Assembly: GCA_003155465.1 (NCBI GenBank)
Contig: PMCR01000419.1
Coordinates: 1 to 10,844, forward strand
DNA length: 10,844 nt
DNA from: Myxococcales bacterium
GTDB taxonomy: Bacteria; Myxococcota; Polyangia; Fen-1088
Direction: 5' to 3'
Position numbers and translations under genes: made by a program
In this document: positions 1 through 5,155 of the stretch, piece after piece
Layout of the letters: each line of letters begins with the position of its first letter
Position numbering within the stretch: position 1 is the first letter of the stretch
The notes under the pieces: model-generated
What the model was told of the DNA's origin: nothing
Database searches by the model: none
The model's input: only the letters and a program-made list of their open reading frames with translations

Positions 1-383
1 GCTCGACCTGGCTGGTCGGCTTGAGGGGCCGTAGCTCATATAAGCGCCTTCGGGGCGTGTCAGGGGCGATGGCAGGCTGAGGATCTCCGCCAGTCCGACG
101 AGCGTGACCACCGCGACGTCCGGCCGCCGCTGTCGCATCGCGAACACCGCACACGTAGATCCGAGCGACCTCCACGGTCGCCTGCGCGGTGACGTGACCG
201 ACGTCATCCGCTCGGCTTGCTGTGCCGACGACGGAATTCACCATTTCCGCAAACGCGCGGCCGTGGGCGTCGTAACCCTACGACCTCGCCGAGCAACTCT
301 TCGGACGTCAGCTCGGCCGCGACCCCATTTTCATACGACCTCAGTTCGGCCAATCCCTACGACGTCAATTCGGCCGCTAACAT
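1..383 (-). pseudogene. Possible decayed protein-coding gene, running off the left edge; family not recognised
   Basis: Seen: on the minus strand a frame without stops runs from about 274 to the window edge (91 codons), with an internal ATG at 244-242. It includes a normal-looking stretch, YDAHGRAFAEMVNSVVG, followed by a part reading ATVEVARIYVCGVRDA. The neighbouring frame upstream, from an ATG at 383-381, reads AAELTS, a TAG stop at 359-357, then AELRSYENGVAAELTSEELL and GEVVG. The two frames join if the single T at 275 (plus-strand A) is removed. Further left the reading becomes Arg/Gly/Pro-rich, as expected after another frameshift, while a different minus frame there reads VAVVTLVGLAEILSLPSPL. 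I do not recognise the family. Inference: a broken gene with one stop and at least one frameshift. Alternative: a short intact gene starting at 244, or chance open frames in GC-rich DNA. Confidence 0.25.
200..377. repeat. Degenerate GACSTCA...TCGGC repeats
   Basis: Related blocks occur at 200-216 (GACGTCATCCGCTCGGC), 304-320 (GACGTCAGCTCGGCCGC), 337-351 (GACCTCAGTTCGGCC) and 361-375 (GACGTCAATTCGGCC). Spacing is irregular (33 and 24 bases between the last three). Read on the minus strand, the last three encode AELTS, AELRS and AELTS in one frame, so they may simply be a short amino acid repeat of the decayed gene. Read as DNA they could be binding sites; each begins with a near-palindromic GACGTC-like core. 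Confidence 0.35.
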
Positions 384-469
384 CTCAGGCACCGCCCGCG
401 CGGGCCCCGTCCGTCGTCGTTCCTGGAAAACGCTGGCACCTACCCCGGGACAGCGAGGGGACCACAGGC

Positions 470-593
470 GGCGATAGACAGCAGAACCCTGGTAGGGTTC
501 CGCTGTGTCTGGTGTTCACGCGGGTGCTGCTTCCCCAGGCGGTACGCGCCGTCCACGACTGCATGAAGTTTGAGCGCGGCTCACCTGGGAAGC
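470..593 (+). pseudogene. Fragment of an XPB-type helicase gene
   Basis: Seen: positions 502-580 align without gaps to 1713-1791 of the intact helicase gene at roughly 70% base identity. In the matching frame 17 of 26 residues agree: LCLVFTRVLLPQAVRAVHDC here against LCLVPTRVLLDQWVRAIHEC there. This is the segment after the Walker A motif (motif Ia region). GGCGATAG at 470-477 also matches 1677-1684, but four bases closer, which implies a frameshifting deletion upstream. No Walker A, DEAH or C-terminal helicase lobe is present, so no working protein can be made. Its orientation matches the intact gene, and vapBC lies between the two. Likely the remnant of a partial duplication or of an older diverged helicase gene. 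Confidence 0.6.
481..503. repeat. Inverted repeat (short hairpin) at the edge of the helicase-like fragment
   Basis: GAACCCT (484-490) and AGGGTTC (494-500) are perfect inverted copies around the three-base loop GGT. Two more pairs (481-482 with 502-503) form beyond one mismatch. It lies exactly where clear similarity to the downstream helicase gene begins (about 503). There is no T-run on either side, so it is not a convincing terminator. It could be the scar of an insertion or recombination event. Confidence 0.5.
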
Positions 594-614
594 GCCTGAC
601 TCGCTCGTCGCAGA

Positions 615-1001
615 TCATTTCGCCTTGAGGTCCGCGGGATCCGCGAGAACTCCCAGGCGCGACGCGATCTTGGCCAAACCCTTGTCCCCAGTCCAAATCA
701 GATGTCCGCCGGCGGTCGCGCTCGCCAGCAGGTGGGCGTCGACCCATCCGACTCCCGACGCCCTCAGCTTGCTTCTCTCAATTAGGGCAAACACCTCGTC
801 ATCGCTGATGACCGGCGCGCAGGGAACCTGCGAGAGCAGCCGGAGAACTTCGTCCCGCCTCGCGATATTGCCAAGCGCGATCTCGCCCCGAACGGCGGGG
901 TGGCAAACCACTCGGTTCGCAGCCAGCAAAGACCGAAGATCTCTGGCAGCACTCCGCCCGGCTAGAAAATCGATCCAGACCGTCGTGTCGGCCAGAATCA
1001 C
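615..1001 (-). CDS. vapC: VapC-type PIN-domain ribonuclease toxin
   Basis: A 128-residue PIN-domain protein, the usual length for a VapC toxin. Members of the family are Mg2+-dependent endoribonucleases that cut tRNA or rRNA and stop translation unless held by VapB. Four conserved acidic residues are visible: D5 (ILADTTVW), E40 (RGEIAL), D88 (WVDAHLL) and D106 (TGDKGL), so the active site looks intact. The start is a GTG at 1001-999 that overlaps the TGA stop of vapB by four bases (GTGA). No Shine-Dalgarno is visible, so translation probably depends on coupling to vapB. Its 3' end comes within about 20 bases of the helicase fragment on the other strand. The RNA target cannot be read from the sequence. 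Confidence 0.93.
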   Translation of the reverse strand: MILADTTVWIDFLAGRSAARDLRSLLAANRVVCHPAVRGEIALGNIARRDEVLRLLSQVPCAPVISDDEVFALIERSKLRASGVGWVDAHLLASATAGGHLIWTGDKGLAKIASRLGVLADPADLKAK

Positions 1002-1198
1002 GACCGGTGGTCCAGCCGGCGTCGGACTGGCGCCTGAGCGCCTGGGTCGGAACCGTAGAGCGCGGCCAGTCGCTCGCGTGCGGCCTTGGCCAGCAGTTCT
1101 CGCAGGCCCATCTCGATGGCAGCCGTTTTCGTTGGCGAGTGGGTCGCGCTCATGGCTCTGGCGACCAAATCGTCATCAAGGTTCAGCGTCGTCCGCAT
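998..1198 (-). CDS. vapB: VapB-type antitoxin
   Basis: A 66-residue protein beginning MRTTLNLDDDLVARAM, the typical N-terminus of short ribbon-helix-helix-like VapB antitoxins of the DUF2191 type. TKTAAIEMGLRELL continues the DNA-binding/dimerisation part, and the Arg-rich tail (about residues 40-66) would wrap and inhibit VapC. The frame stays open upstream to 1345, but ATG 1198-1196 is chosen because family homology starts there and because a promoter places the transcription start at or next to it. A second ATG at 1216-1214 is less likely. It forms an operon with vapC (four-base overlap) and, as in related systems, VapB or the VapBC complex is expected to repress its own promoter. Confidence 0.88.
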   Translation of the reverse strand: MRTTLNLDDDLVARAMSATHSPTKTAAIEMGLRELLAKAARERLAALYGSDPGAQAPVRRRLDHRS

Positions 1199-1242
1199 GC
1201 ATATGATCTTACCCATCCCATCTGTACATGCAAGGCATATGC
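1199..1242 (-). promoter_or_regulatory. vapBC promoter with flanking palindromes (probable autoregulatory operator)
   Basis: On the minus strand a -35 TTGCAT (1233-1228) and a -10 TAAGAT (1211-1206) are separated by 16 bases. The expected transcription start, about 7 bases past the -10, falls at or next to the vapB ATG (1198), so the mRNA would be leaderless. The palindrome GCATATGC (1235-1242) sits just upstream of the -35, and a near copy, GCATATGA (1199-1206), overlaps the -10 and start point, 36 bases away. That placement fits an operator pair bound by VapB. Inferred from sequence pattern only. Confidence 0.55.
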
Positions 1243-1327
1243 CCGACGCGAGCGCGGTCGGCCCAGCCCCCTTCCCTTCCGACCCCCGTGTTTTCTGTGC
1301 CCGCTGTGGTGAAAAGGTAGCCTCCCC

Positions 1328-1344
1328 CTGGCACGCCCGCTGCA
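1328..1344 (+). promoter_or_regulatory. Sigma-54-like (-24/-12) promoter candidate for the helicase-nuclease operon
   Basis: The sequence CTGGCACGCCCGCTGCA has the diagnostic GG (1330-1331) and GC (1342-1343) exactly ten bases apart and closely fits the sigma-54 consensus (YTGGCACGRNNNTTGCW). Transcription would start around 1355, immediately before the ATG at 1357, leaving almost no leader. No sigma-70-like promoter was obvious in 1243-1356. A chance match is possible in GC-rich DNA, and no activator site was identified with confidence. Confidence 0.35.
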
Positions 1345-1356
1345 ATAGCGCAAGCC

Positions 1357-2709
1357 ATGCGTCTTATCTTTGACCAGGGAACCATACTCCTCCTCGAACC
1401 TGAATCCTCGTCGGCGCTTGCTGATCTTCCGGGCGCGTTGTGGGATCCGCGGGTAGAAGCCTTACGTAGCCCGGCGCGGTTTCACCAGCGGCTGCTGGCC
1501 GAACTTCGTCAGCGCGGCGTCCGGTTCGAGGACGAGGTGGCCGGGCCGGCGGACGATCTGCCGACTTTCCGGCCGATTGATCTGCGCCCCTACCAGGAAG
1601 CGGCGCTGGCCGCGTGGGCGATGGCCGACCGGCGCGGCGTGACGGTGTTGCCCACTGGCTCGGGCAAGACTCGCCTGGCGATAGCGGCCATCACCCGCAT
1701 GCGCGCGCCGGCCTTGTGTCTGGTGCCCACGCGGGTGCTGCTCGACCAATGGGTGCGCGCGATCCACGAGTGCACTGGGTTTGCGCCCGGCCGACTGGGC
1801 GACGGCGCGCACCAGGTCGAGGCTATCACGGTGGCCACCTTTGAGAGTGGCTGGCGCCAGATGCGCCAGCTTGGCAACCGTTTCCAGATCTTGATTGTCG
1901 ACGAAGCCCATCATTTCGGCGCTGGTATGCGCGACGAGGCCCTGGACATGAGCATCGCGCCCATGCGCCTCGGCTTGACGGCCACACCGCCCACGGGCCA
2001 GACGGCTGCACGCCTGGCTGAGCTGATTGGTCCCACGGTCTATGAGCTGCGCGTCGACGATTTGACTGGTGAGTTTCTCTCCCCCTTTGACACCGTGGTG
2101 CTGCACCTGGATTTGACCCCGGCGGAGCGCGCCGACTACGACGCGATGATGGCGATTTTTCGCGAGGTTCTGCGCCGCTTTCGCGCCATTGATCCGGATG
2201 CCAACTGGCAGGAGTTCGCCCGAGCTGCAGCGAGTACGGACGAGGGCCGTCGCGCTTTGGCTGCCTGGCATCGCTCGCGCCGCCTGTTGGCTTTCCCGCA
2301 GTCCAAACGCCATATGCTGGCCACTTTGCTAGCCCGCCACAGCGATGCCCGCGTGATCGTGTTCACCGCTGACAACGCCACCGCCTACGCCGCAAGTCGC
2401 GAGCACCTCATCATGCCTCTGACCTGCCACATCGGCCGCAAGGAGCGCGAGCGCGCCCTGACCCTTTTCAAGGAGGGCAAGCTGCGCGCCTTGGTCTCGG
2501 CCCAGGTGCTCAATGAAGGCCTGGACGTGCCGGACGCCGAGATTGGGATTGTCGTCGCGGGCAGCAAGGGCGAGCGGGAACATGTGCAAAGGGTCGGTCG
2601 CGTGCTGCGACCTCGGCCAGGCAAACGCGCGCTGGTGTACGAATTGGTGGTGCGCGCCACCGGAGAGGTCCAGCAGGCACGCCGCCGGAGGAATGCCCTT
2701 GCTGCCTGA
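1357..2709 (+). CDS. xpb: XPB/Rad25-type SF2 DNA helicase
   Basis: A 450-residue superfamily 2 helicase of the XPB (SSL2) type, an ATP-driven translocase that opens DNA around damage. Motifs in order: LRPYQ (76-80), Walker A PTGSGKT (99-105), DEAH box VDEAHHF (181-187), motif III GLTATPP (206-212), LNEGLDVPDAE (385-395, motif V region) and motif VI QRVGRVLRP (411-419). The first ~70 residues (MRLIFDQGTILLLEP...) correspond to the short N-terminal domain of prokaryotic XPB proteins. All key residues are present and the length is normal for prokaryotic forms. The ATG at 1357 is chosen because homology begins there; no good Shine-Dalgarno precedes it. The end overlaps the following nuclease gene, so the two are co-transcribed and probably made in balance. 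Helicase type is certain; the exact biological role in bacteria (repair or another DNA-processing task) is not. Confidence 0.93.
   Translation: MRLIFDQGTILLLEPESSSALADLPGALWDPRVEALRSPARFHQRLLAELRQRGVRFEDEVAGPADDLPTFRPIDLRPYQEAALAAWAMADRRGVTVLPTGSGKTRLAIAAITRMRAPALCLVPTRVLLDQWVRAIHECTGFAPGRLGDGAHQVEAITVATFESGWRQMRQLGNRFQILIVDEAHHFGAGMRDEALDMSIAPMRLGLTATPPTGQTAARLAELIGPTVYELRVDDLTGEFLSPFDTVVLHLDLTPAERADYDAMMAIFREVLRRFRAIDPDANWQEFARAAASTDEGRRALAAWHRSRRLLAFPQSKRHMLATLLARHSDARVIVFTADNATAYAASREHLIMPLTCHIGRKERERALTLFKEGKLRALVSAQVLNEGLDVPDAEIGIVVAGSKGEREHVQRVGRVLRPRPGKRALVYELVVRATGEVQQARRRRNALAA
2687..2691 (+). promoter_or_regulatory. Shine-Dalgarno GGAGG deciding the start of the Bax1-like gene
   Basis: GGAGG lies inside the 3' end of the helicase gene. 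It is seven bases before TTG 2699-2701 (good spacing) but only one base before ATG 2693-2695 (too close). This favours the TTG start, which gives MLPEAL at the N-terminus, the form usual for the family. Confidence 0.6.
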
Positions 2710-3895
2710 GGCCCTAATCCCCGCGCGCCTTCACCGCGGCCGCATCCTGCCCTCCTTTCTCGACGAGCGCGATCAACCCTGGTTGCATGTCCTCATCAAC
2801 GAGGTGAATCGGTTCTGCGGCCGGCCCTTGCGCGAACTGCAGCAGCGCCTGCGCGAGCCCCTGCCTTGCGCGACTCCTCACTTCAAGGTGCGCGCGGCTG
2901 CGCAGCTTCTGTTGCGCCTGGGCAACGCTGAAGTGAAATCTGAAATTCCGCCGGCCGAAGCCCGTGAGACGCTTTTCTTGGAGGCGGTCGCCCAGACCGG
3001 CAAACCGCGCAGCGCAGTTCTTGCAACCGCGGCCACAACACTGGGTCTGGCACCGGCAGCACTGGAGCGGGCGCTCTTCGCCGATCTGCCCGGCGAGCGC
3101 GTCTTCACCGGTCCCGACAGTTCCGTGTCACCACACGAAGTCGCCCTGCGGGTCAATCAGCTCATTGCCCGCAGCCTGCTGTTTCGCGCCAGTCGCGTGC
3201 GCATCCGCGCCGAGGGCGCCCTGCGCCCGGTGGTTCGCCAGGCCAAGCTGCGCGGCCTCATCTGCACAGTCGAGGACGGGAATCCGCCCGTGCTGGATCT
3301 GTCCGGGCCATACGCGGTCTTTCGCCGCACCTTGCTCTACGGTCGGGCACTGGGTGAGCTGTTGCCCTTTCTCTCGTGGTGCGCACGCTTCGAGCTCGAC
3401 GCCACCTGCATGCTCCGCGGCCAGGAGGGCCAGCTGCACCTGCAGAGTGGCGACCCGCTCTTCCCTGCCAACCCGCCCAGGCCCTTTGACAGCAAGCTGG
3501 AGGCGCGCTTTGCCCGTGACCTCAAGAAGGTTGCGCCTGACTGGGATCTCGTGCGCGAGCCCGAGCCCGTGCGCGCCGGGTACACCATCATTTTCCCAGA
3601 CTTTCTGCTGCGCCACCGATTCGATCCCACGCGCCAATTTCTCGTCGAGGTCGTCGGCTTTTGGACGCCCGAGTATCTGCAGCGCAAGCTCCACCTGCTG
3701 CGGGCAGCGAAGCTGGACAATCTGATCCTATGTCTCGATGAGGAGCGCGGCTGTGCCGACGGCGATCTTCCGACCGGGGCACGCATCGTGCGCTTTCGCC
3801 GGCGGATCGACCCCGCCGCCGTGCTCCAGGCCGCGGACGCCGTTGGCTCGTCTGGGCAGGTCATGCGAGACAACAAAAAAGCGGCGAGGAGCTGA
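2699..3895 (+). CDS. bax1: Bax1-like DUF790 nuclease, partner of XPB helicase
   Basis: 398 residues, DUF790 family. In archaea Bax1 binds XPB and is a structure-specific endonuclease cutting DNA near bubbles opened by the helicase. Visible here: an N-terminal LLPEALIPAR start, a middle region with SGPYAVFRRTLLYGRALGEL (202-221, a family-typical block), and a C-terminal PD-(D/E)xK-like nuclease part with E268 (SKLEARF), D301 (IFPDFLL), E317 (FLVEVVGFW) and K330 (PEYLQRK), followed by NLILCLDEE. The putative catalytic residues all appear intact. The TTG start at 2699 is supported by GGAGG seven bases upstream; ATG 2693 would add two residues. The gene overlaps the helicase by 11 bases. Its last codons also form the terminator hairpin of the opposing gene, with its TGA stop (3893-3895) in the loop. 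Family assignment is strong; the assignment of individual catalytic residues is inferred. Confidence 0.88.
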   Translation: MLPEALIPARLHRGRILPSFLDERDQPWLHVLINEVNRFCGRPLRELQQRLREPLPCATPHFKVRAAAQLLLRLGNAEVKSEIPPAEARETLFLEAVAQTGKPRSAVLATAATTLGLAPAALERALFADLPGERVFTGPDSSVSPHEVALRVNQLIARSLLFRASRVRIRAEGALRPVVRQAKLRGLICTVEDGNPPVLDLSGPYAVFRRTLLYGRALGELLPFLSWCARFELDATCMLRGQEGQLHLQSGDPLFPANPPRPFDSKLEARFARDLKKVAPDWDLVREPEPVRAGYTIIFPDFLLRHRFDPTRQFLVEVVGFWTPEYLQRKLHLLRAAKLDNLILCLDEERGCADGDLPTGARIVRFRRRIDPAAVLQAADAVGSSGQVMRDNKKAARS

Positions 3896-3909
3896 TGCAA
3901 CCTCGCCGC
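3875..3909 (-). terminator. Rho-independent terminator of the minus-strand repeat protein gene
   Basis: GCGGCGAGG (3881-3889) and CCTCGCCGC (3901-3909) form a perfect nine-pair, GC-rich stem with an 11-base loop. Six A residues at 3875-3880 become a T-run after the stem on the minus strand, about 20 bases past the stop of the gene ending at 3931. On the plus strand the stem is followed by CTTGGTGG, so it is one-sided. Half of it is coding sequence of the Bax1-like gene. Confidence 0.88.
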
Positions 3910-3930
3910 CTTGGTGGTCAAGCGTTGGAC

Positions 3931-5007
3931 CTAGGGCTGGCAGCCTCCCTCGTCGCAGTGTGAGCCCATCAACGCGGATATCGGCCAGACTTGTTCGCAG
4001 GACGGATCGAGCGTCACCTCCGCAGCGCCCGTGCAAGTGACTCGGTAGAGGCGGTCCTCGTAGCCTATCGTCACGCTCGCCACCGTGTCGCCGGATGCGC
4101 CCATCACCGTGATCGCGCCCGCGCCGTTGTACACGTCGTTCCCGTTGAACGTCGTCGAGAAGCAGGTTGAGCCGTCCTTCCGCACGGTCAGGGTCCTGTC
4201 ATCAGTTTCCACGTCATGCACAACGCCTTCCTTGACCCCGTTGTCGTAGCAGGTGTTCCAGCTTCCGGTCTCCAAGTCCATCTGCGTGGCACAAGTTCCA
4301 CTCCCGGCGCAGTCGGTGCCTAGATCCTTCAGACAGCTCGGCAGCTCACACACGGGGGGCTTGCAAACGCAAGCTCCAGTGGATGTCGTGCCGGTATCGC
4401 CGCCGCTGCCTCCCGTGGCAGAACCGCCGCTCCCACCACCGGCGCCGCCAATGGCTGTGGTGACGGTCCCGCCAATACCTCCTTGCGCGGATATCCCGCC
4501 GGCACCACCGCGACTGCCTGTGGCTGTACCGCCGGTCCCACCGCCGCGGCTGCCTGTGCCGGTCCCGCCGCTGCGGCCACCCGTGGCTGTCATGCCGCCC
4601 GCGCCGCTCCCGCCGCCGTTGCCACTCGAGGAGGTCGTGCTGGTCCCGCCAACGCAGACGCAACCTCCCGAGGGAGTTGTGCTGGTCCCACCAACGCTGC
4701 CGCCGGTCGCGGTCGTGCCGGTCCCGCTGCCGTTGCCGCCGGTCGCGGTCGTGCTGGTTCCACCTTTGCTGCCGCCGGTTGCGGTCGTGCTGGTCCCACC
4801 GCTGCTGCCGCCGGTTGCGGCCGTGCTGGTTCCGCCGCTGCTGCCGCCGGTCGCGGCCGTGCTGGTCCCACCTCTGCTACCGCCGGTCGCGGCCGTGCTG
4901 GTCCCGCCTCTGCTGCCACCTGTGGCTGTCGTGGTTGGTCCATTCTGGGCGCAGCCCTGCGCAACCGCGAAAAGGCCAACGATGACCAAAGCGCTAAGTA
5001 TCTTCAT
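3931..5007 (-). CDS. Secreted Gly/Thr-repeat protein with a Cys-rich C-terminal domain (possible lipoprotein)
   Basis: 358 residues. The N-terminus MKILSALVIVGLFAVAQGC is an export signal; C19 could be the lipid-attachment cysteine, though AQGC is a poor lipobox. Residues 28-111 are seven copies of a 12-residue unit, consensus ATGGSSGGTSTA, continuing as a looser Gly-rich linker to about 210. The last ~145 residues (from CVCKPPVCELPSC) form a compact domain with about a dozen cysteines, suggesting disulfides outside the cytoplasm. The domain family is not recognised. The ATG at 5007 has AAGGAG five bases upstream. The gene is a complete single unit with its own TATAAT box (5066-5061) and terminator (3875-3909). 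Proteins with such linkers are frequent in myxobacteria, usually of unknown function. The opposite strand also shows a long open frame, a by-product of the repeats. Confidence 0.8.
   Translation of the reverse strand: MKILSALVIVGLFAVAQGCAQNGPTTTATGGSRGGTSTAATGGSRGGTSTAATGGSSGGTSTAATGGSSGGTSTTATGGSKGGTSTTATGGNGSGTGTTATGGSVGGTSTTPSGGCVCVGGTSTTSSSGNGGGSGAGGMTATGGRSGGTGTGSRGGGTGGTATGSRGGAGGISAQGGIGGTVTTAIGGAGGGSGGSATGGSGGDTGTTSTGACVCKPPVCELPSCLKDLGTDCAGSGTCATQMDLETGSWNTCYDNGVKEGVVHDVETDDRTLTVRKDGSTCFSTTFNGNDVYNGAGAITVMGASGDTVASVTIGYEDRLYRVTCTGAAEVTLDPSCEQVWPISALMGSHCDEGGCQP
4675..4926 (-). repeat. Seven tandem 36-bp repeats encoding ATGGSSGGTSTA units
   Basis: Residues 28-111 of the secreted protein are encoded by seven in-frame 36-base units. 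Units 1-5 are nearly identical (ATGGSRGGTSTA twice, ATGGSSGGTSTA, ATGGSSGGTSTT, ATGGSKGGTSTT); units 6 and 7 diverge (ATGGNGSGTGTT, ATGGSVGGTSTT). The gradient suggests recent expansion at the N-terminal side. Since 36 is divisible by three, unit gain or loss would change linker length without breaking the frame. Confidence 0.92.
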
Positions 5008-5060
5008 GTAGTCTCCTTCTCGTTAGTAGGAAGCCCATTCGGGCCACCCATCCGGGCAGG

Positions 5061-5066
5061 ATTATA
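5061..5066 (-). promoter_or_regulatory. -10 box (TATAAT) for the repeat protein gene
   Basis: Plus-strand ATTATA reads as a perfect TATAAT on the minus strand, about 54 bases before the ATG, giving a leader of about 47 bases that contains AAGGAG. The -35 region is poor (TTCGTG-like at 19 bases), so an activator or another sigma factor may assist. Confidence 0.5.
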
Positions 5067-5155
5067 GGACAAGTTCTCTGATCGGCACGAATCCGCGGTG
5101 GCGCGCAGCGTCTGCTCCCAAATGCCGAGGGTGTCGCTGGTGTCCACCGGCGAAT

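Noticed and set aside
28..62. tRNA-like start GGGGCCGTAGCTCA
   Set aside because: The following sequence cannot form the anticodon and T arms and lacks a GGTTCRA loop; only a short hairpin around TTCG is present.
104..628. Plus-strand frame of 174 codons across the left edge region
   Set aside because: Arg/Thr/Pro-rich and without a domain except the short helicase-like piece near its end, so treated as a fragment rather than a gene.
2513..2698. Upstream extension of the Bax1-like frame inside the helicase gene
   Set aside because: Open frame only. The residues (Arg/Ser/Trp-rich) do not look coding, and the family N-terminus MLPEAL begins at 2699.
4253..5011. Long plus-strand open frame (252 codons) opposite the repeat protein, rich in PPVAVVLVPPL
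   Set aside because: It mirrors the Gly/Thr repeats of the minus-strand gene. The minus frame has a signal peptide, Shine-Dalgarno, promoter and terminator; the plus frame has none.
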